Part shown: piece after piece, positions 1 through 11,766 of the stretch
How positions within the stretch are numbered: position 1 is the first letter of the stretch
Layout of the letters: each line of letters starts with the position of its first letter
Source: Parascedosporium putredinis
Lineage: Eukaryota > Ascomycota > Sordariomycetes > Microascales > Microascaceae
NCBI GenBank assembly: GCA_949357655.1
Contig: CASHTG010000012.1
Location: 4,092,001-4,156,000, forward strand
DNA length: 64,000 nucleotides
Direction of reading: 5' to 3'
The notes under the pieces: model-generated
Told to the model about the DNA's origin: nothing
Seen by the model: the letters and a program-made list of their open reading frames with translations, nothing else
The model's database searches: none
Translations under genes and position numbers: made by a program

Positions 1-830
1 ATGGCTTTTGGTCCGTGCCTTGCCTCGAGAAATTAACACACTGTCGCATTGACATCGGAATCCCTGTCTAGGTCCGCGCGACGATGTGACCAAGTTGACA
101 TCGAAAGAGGAAATCGGCACCTCCACTGTGTTCCCACGTCCCTGAAAATGTGTCTTGCCTTGTCCTGTTCCTTGAGGGGTGCTTCCTTGTCTCGCCGTTT
201 CCCTTCCCTCTGAACTAGCGTGTGTAGTGGAGTGTTGTGTTGTTCCTGTGGCGCCCGTAGCATGGGTTGTACGATAGGCTTCACGCTTAATCCCGGATCA
301 CCACTCGCTCGGACGATTCTCTTGCAGTATGCAGGTGACGGAGGAGTCTCTCCCACCCGACCAAAGGAAGGAAGGATGGAGGGATCCCCTTTTAATATTA
401 TTGTACTGGTTCCCCTGGTTAACTCCTTTTGGTTCGGACTGGTCCTTGTTTTGCTGGTGCTTCTCTTCTCCTCTCGAAGCCTCGAGATTTCTTCCCCAAA
501 CCACACTCGTTTGCCATCTTTTGTGGGGAGGACGACTAAGACGATACCAAATGCACTTGGCAGGAGAGAGGGCCTAGTGTTCGTTCGAAATAATCCGAGG
601 AAGAGAGACGCCATTCGACCTTCAGAGAAGCTACGATTCTAATACCCGGGACCTTGACTCTCACTCCGATTCGAGGCCGACGATGCCCAGTCAGTCCTTG
701 GAGACTACAATCTAATTCTTCAACTCTCGTTTTTATTCTTTCTTTTTTATTCTTGCTTTGTTTTCGTCACCACCGATCGCTCTTTAAACATCAGGACGCC
801 AGCAGATCTACCCCCGGAGCGCAATGAATC
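1..830. other. Left-edge intergenic / upstream region
   Basis: I see no recognisable gene here. The open frames on both strands match no family I know. Positions 720-770 form a T/C-rich tract, a common promoter or leader feature in filamentous fungi, lying 60-110 nt before the start at 831. An upstream exon of the next gene could lie here, because that gene lacks an obvious signal peptide, but I cannot identify one. Confidence 0.4.
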
Positions 831-864
831 ATGGTGTTTGGATGGGGGTTAGGGAACTCGTCTA
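823..864 (+). promoter_or_regulatory. Out-of-frame upstream ATG overlapping the next start codon
   Basis: An ATG at 823 opens a 13-codon frame ending in TAG at 862-864. It overlaps the ATG at 831 in another frame. If the transcript starts upstream of 823, ribosomes would meet this ATG first, which would lower initiation at 831 or imply a different true start. That effect is inferred from position alone. Confidence 0.3.
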
Positions 865-2601
865 GCAACAATAATATCTCGAACATATGGCCCTTTAACA
901 CGTCATGGTGGGACCTTCTCACCGGGAAGAACAACGGCAGCGGCAGCGGTGGGAGCGGTAGTGGGAGCGGAAGCGGAGGCAGTGGCAGCGGGAGTGGAAG
1001 TGGAAGCGGAAGTGGAAGCGGCGGAAGTGGAAGTGGCAGCGGGAGCGGGAGCGGAGGCAGTGGGAGTGGAGGTAGCGGCAGCGGAAGCGGGAGTGGGACT
1101 GGGAGTGGAAGCGGAAGCGGAAGTGGGAACAGTGGTAGTGGAAGCGGAAGCAGCGGTGGTGGAAGCAGTGGGAGCGGCGGTAGTGGAAGCGGCAGTGGCA
1201 GCGGCAGTGGCAGCAGCGGCAGTGGGAGCAGCGGCGGTGGGAGCAGTGGTGGTGGGAGCAGTGGTGGTGGGAGCAGTGGTGGCGGAAGCAGCAGCGGCGG
1301 AGGCAGTGATAGTGGGAGCAGCGGCGGTGGAAGCAGTGGCAACAACGGCAGTGGAAGCGGAAGCGGAAGCGGCGGCAGCAACAGTGGCGGGTCGGGAGAC
1401 AATGGCTCCGGCAACAGCGGGAGCGGCAGCGGGACTGGCAGTGGCACGGATAACTCGAATAACGGGAGCGAAAAGCCCGCCGAAAGCGACCCTGAGTCCA
1501 ACAATGGCAACTCATCCAACTCTGGCCAAAACGGATCCGGCTCTGGCACACAACCCGAAGCCTCCGGCGGGGCAACACGCAAAACTCGAGCGACCCCGAA
1601 ACGGGATCCCGGGGTGGGAGCGATGAATCGACGGGCGGCAGCGGGTCTTCGTCGAGCGACCCAGCTCTCCCGTCCACGTCCACAGACCCATCCGGCACGT
1701 TAAATCCTAACGGCTCAGTTCCCGGAAATGGCGACTCTTCCGACTCGGGTGGCTCAGGTGGAACCGCGGCGCTTCCCGGTCCCGGATCCAAGGGCAACTC
1801 GACTCCTGCGATTGTCGCAAGCGTGACTGGTATGTTGTGTTTTTCTTTTGCTCTAGGGTAACCAGAATCTCCACCTACGGTTTTGACTAACTCTGGAGTT
1901 TAGTGATCGTGGTTGTCCTCCTTTTACTTCTCATCTTCCTCTTCCGATATCGCCGGACGAAGAAGGACAGCACCATGGCCATGTACGGCCGACGAGATCG
2001 CACCCTTTTCGCCCTTCGTCTGAAGCAGAAGCCAGGAAACCGGTCCTCGACCGTCATGGGCGGCCTCTTAAACCCGGCACGTTCGAGTCCCGACAGCCCA
2101 ACGTTTGGGGGATCGCAGCCTGCAATGGTGGAGCGCCCGAATCCGGTTGCCCAACGTCGCATTAGCGCAGCCAGCGCCGCCAGCGCCGCCACCGACATGT
2201 CGAATCTACCTTCTCCGACTTCGACCGTATTCGGCGGCACCATCTCCATGTTCCCCTTCCACCTTCGCAACACTCGCTCCCAAACTCGCCCTCCCATTCC
2301 CCACCGAGTCGATGGCGGCAGCGGCACGAGGCCACAACCCCGAACCTCGGTCGGCGCCGTCTCACAGCTCTCCCGGCCCAGCGAGATCCGCGTATCCTTT
2401 TCCGACGTCTCGGGATTTAGCGACACGGCGTCCAGTTACCGTGCGGATATGTACGCCACGCATCCAACCTGGCAGCCTGACGCGCCGGTGCCAGGACCGC
2501 CGAGGTTAAATAGCATCCGCAGGCATACCGAAATCGGCGAGTGGAATATCACAGGCTCCGGAAACCACATCATCAACCAGGTTGCGCCAGGGAAGAACTA
2601 G
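831..2601 (+). CDS. Gly/Ser-repeat single-pass membrane protein (Mid2/WSC-like layout)
   Basis: The model has two exons (831-1829 and 1904-2601; intron 1830-1903, GTATGT...TTTAG) and encodes about 565 residues. The N-terminal ~34 residues are Asn- and Trp-containing. About 160 residues of alternating Gly/Ser follow, then a Ser/Gly/Asn/Pro-rich stalk. The transmembrane segment (VIVVVLLLLLIFLF, around residue 334) starts exactly at the splice junction. A basic RYRRTKK stop-transfer and a ~215-residue Ser/Pro-rich tail end the protein. The layout resembles fungal mucin-like wall sensors, but I see no cysteine-rich WSC domain and no clear signal peptide, so a cell-surface role is inferred. The frame changes at the GGGG run 1569-1572; one lost G explains it and makes the exon phases agree. 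The true start may lie further upstream. Confidence 0.7.
935..1405 (+). repeat. Gly/Ser-coding low-complexity minisatellite
   Basis: This is a degenerate GGN-AGY repeat coding Gly-Ser. It contains nearly exact 15-bp units (gggagcagtggtggt) around 1236-1290. Mixed codons show an old array with a younger core. Such arrays change length readily and are prone to assembly error. Confidence 0.85.
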
Positions 2602-4207
2602 ATACACGCGTCAAGGCGAATGCAAATCAATCCCACAGCAAATCAATCATTTCCTTTTCCTTGGTCTTTTCCTATACATAACTGACGCGGTATGATGATG
2701 GCTGTCTTTTTGGCTCCCCAATCGAGATTGATATGAGGTATTGCCGGAACCCGTGGATGGGGCAAGCATTGGTCATTTGCATCGAGCATGAGTTTACGGA
2801 GCATCTTTCAAAGGGTTGACGACATTGACGGCGACTGGGCGACGCCAGAAACTATGTGGTAGTTTTGGTAGCAAAATCTGGACAAGGGCTGGAATAGGCG
2901 CGGAGGTTTACTCACACATGCCTCCAGCTGCCTTTCTCTCCCGGCTCACTTCTTGGACCAAGATAGTGACGCGCGCAGTCGTTGCGTGGGGCGGAAGCAC
3001 TTTGACCGCGAGCGGCTCGGCAGGTATCAAATCTGGTATCTACCGTCAATCGCGCTGCCTGGCGACGTGCAGGCTGTACATCACATTTTATCTAGCTAAT
3101 GTAGTGAGGTGGAAATGTAATAAATCCTAATCTATTCATAGCAGTGAACGGCGCCTTGGTTTTCTTTACGTGTTCTGCCCGCTGGCTACATGTAGAATTG
3201 ATGTTTCCACGTCCGAGGAACTTGATTACTTATGGTGACGCACGAACCGATATCCATTGCTGGATTGGGTCAATATTTGACGGCGCATATTGCTTGGGAC
3301 GCCCGGTTTCGAGTTAGCCCGCCACAGCTGAATTCTCCAATGTTTTCCTGTCTGGGCAGGAAAGAGAGACCCAGGTGTGCGTTTGGTGGAAAGAAGGCGC
3401 TGCGCCCATCAGAGACTTGCGAAGGGCAGGAACAAGGTGGTTCATAACGTTTAGTCGGGAAAGGGCGATGACAGTTCGTCTCTTCCGCCTACGTCCGCAT
3501 CTTGACGTTTCCGCACGCTAGCTTCCAGCGACGGAGAATTTCTCTTGATCGGTACCAATATCGGGTGAAGGAATTAATAATAGCATTTTCATCCCATTAA
3601 AAGGCGCGCTCTCGAACCAAGGAACCCGCGCGAATTGAGAATCTGGGCATTGAAACGTGTTTTCGGCTTGGCTTGGCTTCTCGAGAGAAGAGTTGGCATG
3701 GTACCCCTGTCGTTCAGCTCGCCCCGGTCCCTGACTTCCCCCACCCCCGCCAAGTCCATTCTGGGAGAGACGACATCGAGAATACACTACTTGACTGAAG
3801 CCGCTCACTTGTTCTGGCCCACCCTTGCCAGCCCACTCAACTCGTCACTTGTGGGGTGGAGGGGGAAGAGGAGGAGGGAGGGGCCAGCCGCGCAATCCAC
3901 CGAAGCGTTTTTAGCCCCCAGCGAACGAGATGTGGCAGAGACGTCCGGTTTTTTCTTGGGAGGTTGGGGCTGAGGGTGTGCCAAGGTGGGGGAGACTTGA
4001 TTTAACTACTGCGCATCACCGCCCCGTACGGCCGGCGCATGGAGATAATTTACCAAACAACCGTCCTCCGCGACAAACAGTAGAAGCAGAACCAGAATCG
4101 GTCGCATCCGCGCCAGGCCTGTCGCAACCGAGACCAACCGCCGCTCAATCTCAACCAAAGTCTTACCCCGGTCTCAGTCTCAGTCCCAGTCCGTTTGGAC
4201 TCAATTG
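2602..4207. other. Intergenic, no gene seen
   Basis: This stretch holds the 3' flank of the Gly/Ser protein and the promoter of the PLC-like gene. Short open frames show no family resemblance. From about 4060 to 4200 the sequence is C/A- and C/T-rich with repeated CAGTC-type words just before the start, consistent with a leader. Confidence 0.5.
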
Positions 4208-5675
4208 ATGCCCTGCACCTGCAAGATGCCGAGCAAAGGGGTGCAAGCGTACACGTACATCTCGGCGCCGGGCGGCGTCGAGATTGATATCTCCGTCCCG
4301 AAGCAGGAGGAAACTCGCTCGGCGCAGCGCAAGTGGGAGACGGGCAATTTTGAGGTGGATGCGGGCAAGATCAAGTGGCCGCTGAAGCGCACCGGGCGGT
4401 TCACTTTCAAGGTGCGCAGAAAGGACCCGCAGGCGGTGATTACGGAGCAGTGGATGGACGTGGACCCCATCTCGGGCGACATCGCGTCGGCCTCGACGTT
4501 TGAGGACACGATGCTCGAGACGAGGTCCATCATCGACAAGGGGCTGGCGGTCAGCTATGGTGTCTATGAGGCGGGGCCTGGTCAGGCTGGGCTCCCCAAC
4601 AGACACCAGGCGTACATGGTGGTGACGCAGGAGTGGAACAACTGGCAGGGCATCGTCGCGCCCGCCGGATCGGAGCAGGAGAAGAAGAAGTTTGCCTGCT
4701 TCGTCCTCCCTAGCCCGCACGACGTGGGCATGAACAGCATGGATACGATGAACGCGATCCTCAAGCACGCAGGCGTGGCCAGCGCCAAGGTGCTCACCTC
4801 AGTGATGCCCGCTTTGCAGAGAGGACAAGACAGCATCGCCAAGGTCATTGGTGGGCTGGCCGATGTGACAGTCAGTAAGATCGCGCCCGATATCATTGCC
4901 AGCTTGTCCATCACGCAAAAGGATACGGTTTCTACGATGCTCAACCTCGGGGCGCGCTACTTTGAGTTCCGGCCAGCGCATTGCCACAAGGCCATCATCC
5001 CGCACTCCCCTCCCGGACAAGCTTTACTTCCAGCACGGACCTATTCCCGGCATGGCGTACGACCAGTTCCTCAATGACCTCGTCGCCTTCCTCGTCAAGA
5101 ACCCCAGCGAGATCGCGGTGGTGCACGTCCGTTGGGATGGAGTGCCGGCAGAGTGCGCGCGCCCCGACGACGCGGAGCTACAGAACTACCTGAACGCGGC
5201 CCTGACTCTCTCCAACGGCGCTGTAAAGTCGGGCAACATGAATGACCTGCGCAACGCAACGATCCAGGAGCTGCGGTCGCAGAAGAAGCGGCTTCTCTAC
5301 GTTGTCAACGAGGGCGTGCTCTCGACCTATGACGACATTGCCAATGCGACGGTGGACGGCAGGAGCATGATTAGCGCGTTCGAGAGGGTCCTCACGTCGC
5401 AGAACCAAGAAGGCAAGAACATGACAGTGGCGCAGTGCCAGGCAACGCCAACCAACATTAAGGACGTCATCTACTACAGCGTGGTGTCGGCCAGCGTCAG
5501 CACCATGGCGCTCATGGCGACTAAAGCGCTTTGCGGGCACTTGTTGCTACCGTGGCTAAGGGACAACGTGATGAGCAGGTGCAAGAAGGACCAACTGCTC
5601 GTAATCATGGATGACTTTATCGACGGCTCAGACACGGATGTGGCGGTCGAGCTGAGCAAGAAGAGGCTGGCGTAA
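4208..5675 (+). CDS. PLC-like phosphodiesterase (TIM-barrel, PI-PLC X-like)
   Basis: This is a single-exon gene of about 489 residues. A β-rich N-terminal ~150 residues precedes a PI-PLC-X-like barrel. Visible landmarks are the first catalytic-His region LPSPHDVGMNSMD (about residue 177), LNLGARYFEFRPAH, then YFQHGPIPGMAY with a second His, and EIAVVHVRWDG. These match the fungal PLC-like phosphodiesterase superfamily, in which phosphodiester cleavage is expected; the substrate cannot be told from sequence. No signal peptide or membrane segment is visible, so it is probably cytosolic. ATG 4208 is the first in frame, and a second in-frame ATG at 4226 is possible. The frame changes at CCCC 5007-5010; two lost C bases (or one extra) would restore continuity. 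An A15 tract lies 105 nt past the stop. Confidence 0.78.
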
Positions 5676-8600
5676 AGGAGGTTAAGGCAGGTAACGAGGA
5701 CAATGATTGATATGAAACGGCTGGCCAGTGGCATGAAAGGGTTTTACGGTTCCGTTGTGGGGAGAAATCCCCAACCAAGAAAAAAAAAAAAAAAGAAACA
5801 GAAAAATCATCTTCCTCGATCATTCCTCGAATGTTCTTTGCGCCCTACTCACTTGTGCTCCTCTTTAGTCAGATTTATTGAGTAGTGATATAAAATTATC
5901 AATTCACCATATCATTCGACTTGAAAAAATCGACGCGAGATGCTAGACCAACTTATGCCAAAGCCTTTGATACTCCCCGTACCGCGCCGCGATCTCGGTG
6001 TCAAGGCTCAGCACGCAATGATCTGCCGACGCAGCTGCAGAGCCCTGACCATCATCGGGAGAGTGATCGTCTAAATGCATGAAGGCCAGCCGGATCCGCA
6101 TAGCAGCTCGGTAAACCGGCAGGTCAGCGCAGGCCTCACCCCAGGTCCTGTCAATCCTTTTATTTTATTTTTTCTGCCATCCTCCTCCCTTGGTAATTCA
6201 TATAGGTCCATCGGTGGGCTTTCCTCGCTCTCTTACCTAGCGAATGAATCGTTGGCCGCGCGAAGGGATCTCAAGTGTGTGCCGTCTTGACTGGGAGGGA
6301 GAGGGCTAGAGTCGGAGCCGGGCCTTTGGCTACGGAATGCCAGAAAGGGCAAAAACATGAGGGAATGCTACGGTTGGTCCTTTGCGGGGAAGTCGATAGG
6401 ATTGAGGGTTTATTTACTATGGGCGCACTTTGGAAAACAGCGGGAGGTAGGCTCGCACCTGGGTTGGTGCTGTCAATCCACCCGTACCGGCAAGAGAGGG
6501 TTCGTGAGCTCATCTAGAACTAGCTCAGACGCCACTCAAGTGCTGTGCTCCTTTCACCTGCACGTGGTCTCTCTCGTGCATGTCTAGCATCGCTACGGCA
6601 CAATTAAACCCCGTCTTCTTATCGGTACGAGTCTTTTGCGAAAGGCCATGCCACTGACATCAAATGCTCATCACATCCGTGTTCTCCTCGGTCGCGCCTG
6701 CCTCTCCATCAAATAGGATAGATCAAGCTCCTTCTATGAGGGGATGTTGTACAAACCTATTTACCAAACCGGGCTTCCGAGCTTACAAAGGAAGTCGCGC
6801 CCCAAGCAGTGGGAGATGGATGAGAGGGAAGGAACTATCGGTGAACTGTCCCGCTCGCTCCAGATTCGGGTGCGCCATCCGGGTCAGGTGTTCATCGGCC
6901 TTTCCCTCCCCGCAATTGACACCTACGCAAACTCGTGGGCGCGCTCACGAACGAACATATGAACCCCGACTTCCTCCCGTTCCCCAGCCACATCGTGCCA
7001 AGGGTACAAAAGTACATACGTCACGACCTCTTGGGCCGTGGGCTGTTGATTTGCATCTCGGATTTGCCGTCTGCAAGCCTGCCGTTCTTGATCCGTGGTG
7101 GGAGGAGTGAGACCGCTGTCAAGAAGGTGGTCGTGCGTTAGCGGGGAGATCCCCAAGACGGGTGGCCCGGGCTTGGCTGTGGGTGCGACCAGAGGTAGGT
7201 CGAGGAGAAGGCAGCGAAAAGGAAAACGGAAAAGAAGCCTTCATCACTAATACATCAATGGATGTAATACTGATTCGTTCCTTCTTAGGGTTTCAGCCTC
7301 GCACTTGCTTAGTCTCGCTTTCCCATACCAAGCGCCCATGGGAATTTCGAAGCATCTAGAATCCGCAGTCCTGTTTGTCTATCAGGCTTTCAGGCTTTCA
7401 GACTAGATCGCAGGCCGAGAAAAGTCTTCTCAAGGCCACACTGGCAAAGAGGAATTGCCGACTTGCTCGGACAACTCGACGAGTGACTGCCGAAAACCCG
7501 ACTCCCACCTGTTGGTCCGTCAGGCTGGTAGGCATCGGACTATCTAGACCTCCCGCCTAAGCACAAAGTGGGCAAATGCAAGGTGGTGCGATCGATCCAG
7601 GAACCAACAGCCAACATGGATGGGAGAGTAGACCAATTGAACCAAGCCTCTCCCAATTCGCCGCACTTCCGAATCACCGTGGGAGAGTGTCCTAATATGA
7701 GAAAGAAAAGGGCAGTCTACACTAGAAAAAAACGTGCCGCGGTGCCTGAAGCGTGATGCGACCCCACACATCGCACATGCGGTGTGGGTTGGCGGTGGTT
7801 TGGCGAGGAAGCGTGCACTTTATCGCAATTCGCGTCCATACAACCGAGTAAAGCTCAGTTATTAAAACCCTCGACTTCTTCCTGTAGCCCCCTCCCGCCC
7901 ATCGTATACCCGGTCCCGGCGTCAAATCCCTTGCTTACCTGACCTGACTCTCAAATGAAGGGAAAAGGCGCGCCCCTCCCCGCCTCGCATTGGAGCGGGC
8001 TGGCCTGGGTAAATAGGCGAACGACGGACTGAGCAGAAGCCCGCAATTTGGGGCCATTGAGCCTCCCCTTCCCAAGCATCCTGCTCAACCGAGCCCGACC
8101 CGGCTAAACAAGCGCGAGGAAAAGCTGGTCTTTGACCTAATGTCCCTTTTAGTGCGCTGCCCGTGGCCGAGTTCCTGCTCTGCTCTGCTCTTCCCTAGCT
8201 GTGCTTCCTCTCCCCCTCGTCCCCAGTTCTAATATCGAGAAAGGTGCTTTCCGCGATATTGACCCTATCCACCCATACCGCCGCCGGCCTGCACGAAGCT
8301 TTACTTGGCACTTTATGGGAGCCTATTTTTGTTCTTTTCTTTCTTTCCTTCTATGATTGCCCGCCTTTGTTAAGTTGGAGGCTTGGTGAGGCTCCCTCGA
8401 GTAATCTGCCATTTCGTTTGACGGCTAAGCTACCGCACCGTTGGAAACGACGGAAATACGGAGGTAGGCATTTTATTTTGCTCTCTTTTTCCTCTATTTC
8501 CTAGGGCGATGATTACTCGTAATTAGCATTAAGACTTTAGTAGGACTTTAGTAGACAAGCTCATCTTTTCGATGTAGGGTGTAGGCGATAGGGAAGGTTT

Positions 8601-9325
8601 CCAGAAGGACCATATGCCACCGCGTCCGCGTAAACTGCATTTTATCCAAACGCAGGAACGACGCAGGTTTGGCCGATATGAACGCTGTACTGGTGTACTC
8701 GGGATCGGCCACAGTCGAGGAGGTGTGGGCACCGACGACAAGGAGACCAGATGCCCAAAGGAAATGCCCCTCCGAGCTCCGAACTGACGAGAAAGGCGAT
8801 GCACCCCCTCCCTCCCCTCCCACATCTAGGACATGGCGAACGTGCCTTTTCCCACACACACACCCCCAACACGGGAAGAAGGAATGCCAGATCCGAAAGG
8901 GACGGAGAGACTTCTCAGTGAGGAGCTTAGATCGTATCCAGACCTTGGCTCGCGTCCCCGCACGGGGTCTAACGAGTTGCCGAGGGAAAGAACCAAGCCT
9001 AGCCAAATACATGCTCCACGAGTGGGGAGGATCCAGACAAAAAGAAACAAGAGGGAGCGAACCAGACGTGGCAAAAGCGGGTTCGCCTGGCGCGCTCCCA
9101 TCACGGCAAGTATCCGTAGCGCGATGTATAAAGCGAGCATGCCCCCAACCTCATGCGGCCCCCGCCTCGAGGGGTGTTCGTCCCAAGGGAGCCAAGGAGC
9201 CTTATTTGAACCCAGCCAGGACGCCCAAATCCCAAAAGGTTCTCCCCCGCGTCAGAGGCATAGCGGTCATCTTACCCCCTTCCCCCTCTCTCTCCGCGTG
9301 ATCTAGCATCCCATCAACAAGAATC
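5676..9325. other. 3.65-kb intergenic region, no gene recognised
   Basis: I find no recognisable protein family, tRNA or transposon. The longest forward open frame (8669-9301) has atypical composition and overlaps competing frames, so I treat it as chance. Pyrimidine-rich stretches near 8160-8230 look like promoter sequence. The last part is the promoter of the oxidase gene at 9326. Confidence 0.5.
5780..5794 (+). repeat. A15 homopolymer 3' of PLC-like gene
   Basis: Fifteen consecutive A bases, followed by more A-rich sequence, begin 105 nt after the PLC-like stop codon. It could be ordinary low-complexity 3' flank or, less likely, the remnant of a retroposed poly(A) tail, because the gene has no introns. 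I could not identify target-site duplications. Confidence 0.9.
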
Positions 9326-11251
9326 ATGCGCGATCTCCTGCTCCCCACCGTCCTCTTGGGGCTCCTCGCTGGAGTCCGGGGCTTCAACTTCCCTTTGAGG
9401 ATCTTGATCTCACCGAGGAGAACTTCCAGGCCGGGCAGGGCGGCTTCCGCGACGTGTATTTCGGCAACGTCAAGAAGTACAACGAGACGACGGCCGAGTG
9501 CCGCGCGTTCCCCGGCTCCGACGACTGGCCTACCCAGCAGGAGTGGAACCGCCTGAGTGACTTCTTGGAGGGCTCGCTACTCAAGCCCCAGCCTGCGGCG
9601 TCCGTGTGCTATAAGGACCACGCCAACTACGACGAGGCCAAGTGCCGCGACATCAGGAACAATGCGGGATCCAACCGCTTCTTTATCAGCGATCCCCTCA
9701 CCGTCTTGACTTCGTGGCCTCAGGGTAATACCTGCCCGCTCGAGCCCCAGGTCAACGCGACTTGCACGCAGGGAGGCTTCCCGAGTACGTGCTCAACGTG
9801 ACCGAGGTATGGCAGATTCAGACGGTTGTCAACTTTGCCCGCAACAAGAACATCCGCCTTGTCATCAAGTAAGTTTTGAAACATTGCTTTTTTACTAGTT
9901 TATCCCCTTGATACGTCTGGAAACCTCGATGAGCTAACGGACATTTTCTAGGAACACTGGCCATGATTTCCTCGGTCGCAGCACCGGAGCCGGCGCCATC
10001 AGCGTCTGGACTCACTTCATCAAGGACTTTGAGTTCCTCCCCACGTACACCCAAGGCCAGTACACCGGCCCCGCTGCCCGCGTAGGCGCCGGTCTGGAGT
10101 CCTGGGAGATGTACAACTTCATGGAGGAGCACAACGTGACCTTTGTCACGCCAGGCCGCTACACCGTCGGTGTCTACGGCGGATGGTTCCAAGGCGGCGG
10201 CCACAACGCCCTCGCGTCGTGGTACGGCATGGGCGCCGACCAGATCCTCTCCCTGCAAGTCGTCACCGCCGAGGGCAAGTTCGTCACCGCCAGCCCCGAG
10301 GAGAACCCCGACCTATTTTACGCCCTCCGCGGCGGTGGCCCCGGAACCTACGGCATCGTCACCTCCGCCGTCGTCAAGGCCCACCCCCGCGTGACCGTCC
10401 GCAACGCCGCGCTCGCCTTCCAGACGGGCAAGAACGTCTCCGTCGAGGCCTTTGGAACGCCGTCAACGCGTACCACTGGTACGGCCGCTTCATGACCGAG
10501 GTCGGCGGCACGTCGTACAACTACGTCTCCTACACCGGACCCGACTCGTTCTCCTTCACCGCCGACAACGAGTTCCCCGACCTCTCCGACGAGGAAATCA
10601 GCTACTTCCTACAACCCCTCTGGGACGCCATCCGCGGGTACGGCATCGACCTCAAGGACATTAGCGTCGCCGCCACCTCCAACTGGGCGCCGTCCTCCAA
10701 CAACGGCACGGGCGACAGCCCCGGCAACTCGCGCTTCGCCAGCAGGCTCTTCCCCGCAAGATTTGGAACGACGAGACCCTCTTCAACGCCACCATGGGCG
10801 CCGTGCGCGAAATCGTAGAGGCCACCTACACCTTCCACGGCATCTTCATGTCCCCCACCGCCGCCATCGCGGGCTGGCCCGGCTCCAACAGCGGCCTGAA
10901 CCCGCGTTCCGCGACACGTACATGCACGCCGACATCTTCTACGCCGGCGACATCAGCAAGACGGAGCCCTTCAACAAGGTCATGAACAAGCTCCGCGAGG
11001 TCACGGCCGACGGCGGCGGCGCCTACATCAACGAGTCCGACGTCGAGGAGCCCAACTGGCAGACGAGCTACTTTGGCAACAAGTACGCCGAGCTCCTCAA
11101 GGTCAAGAAGTCCCGGGATCCCTGGAACGTGTTCTGGGCGCCTAGCACCGTGGGCAGCGAGGGCTGGGAGGTGAGGAAGGTGGAGGGTGATAAGTTCCCG
11201 TCGCAGAACGGAAGGCTGTGCAAGGTTGCTCAGGCTGCCGCGGAGGCGTAG
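9326..11251 (+). CDS. Secreted FAD-linked oxidase, berberine-bridge (BBE) type
   Basis: There are two exons (9326-9868 and 9952-11251; intron GTAAGT...CTAG) encoding about 615 residues. A signal peptide (MRDLLLPTVLLGLLAGVRG) starts the protein. The FAD-binding PCMH domain follows, with NTGHDFLGRS at the exon 2 start, then GVYGGWFQGGGHN and ALRGGGPGTYGIV. The C-terminus carries the BBE motif with WNVFWAPSTVGSEGW. The family oxidises alcohols, sugars or secondary metabolites using covalently bound FAD; the substrate is unknown. Five frame changes occur, at 9391-9396, 9780-9782, 10451-10453, 10752-10755 and 10901-10903. Each fits one missing base at a C or T run, and exon phases agree after allowing for them. 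Without such losses it would be a pseudogene. It stands alone, not in an evident cluster. Confidence 0.8.
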
Positions 11252-11766
11252 ACGGACGTGGCTTTTTGGGTGGGGGTTTTGGGTGTTTTATAGTGAATAT
11301 TCTTAATTTCTATTGTTAAATATTGAGTCATACTTTGAAAGCGTACATCGCATCTTCCCCTCTGCATTTGTTAGTTGTGTTTCTACTCTTCATCCTTGGG
11401 ACAACCTTCTCCAACCCACCCACTCGGGGCAAATCGCAACCGAAGTGATGGATGTATGGCATCCTGGGTGTATAGTTGGTTTAAAGGGCGGGCCTCACTA
11501 CGATTTGAAAGTTATAAAGCCGAGGAGAACATTTGATCAATTGGGTATCTACCAAATACAAACAACCGTACTCCTAATTTTCCTCATGTCTCATGCATTC
11601 ATATCTCGTTCATTCCATTCCTCATTAAAGACAAGGGAGATAAGAAAAGAAAAGAAAAGAAGCTAGGCTACCAGACGCCACACCCTCAAATTCACCACAC
11701 ACTGGAGCCTAACCCTCGGACAGCGTTCCCTGAGAAAAAGTCAACCGGGGAAGGCAGCGTCCCCCT
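11252..11766. other. Convergent 3' flanks
   Basis: This is AT-richer sequence between the oxidase (+) and the small gene (-), which converge here. I see only 3' flank sequence, including T-rich and A-rich stretches (for example 11640-11660). Confidence 0.5.

Noticed and set aside
791..1797. Long Pro/Leu- and Arg/His/Cys-rich open frames antisense to the Gly/Ser repeat
   Set aside because: They are the complementary reading of the Gly/Ser repeat, which lacks stops on both strands.
8669..9301. 210-codon open frame before the BBE oxidase
   Set aside because: Overlaps other frames on both strands, matches nothing, and lies where the oxidase promoter should be.
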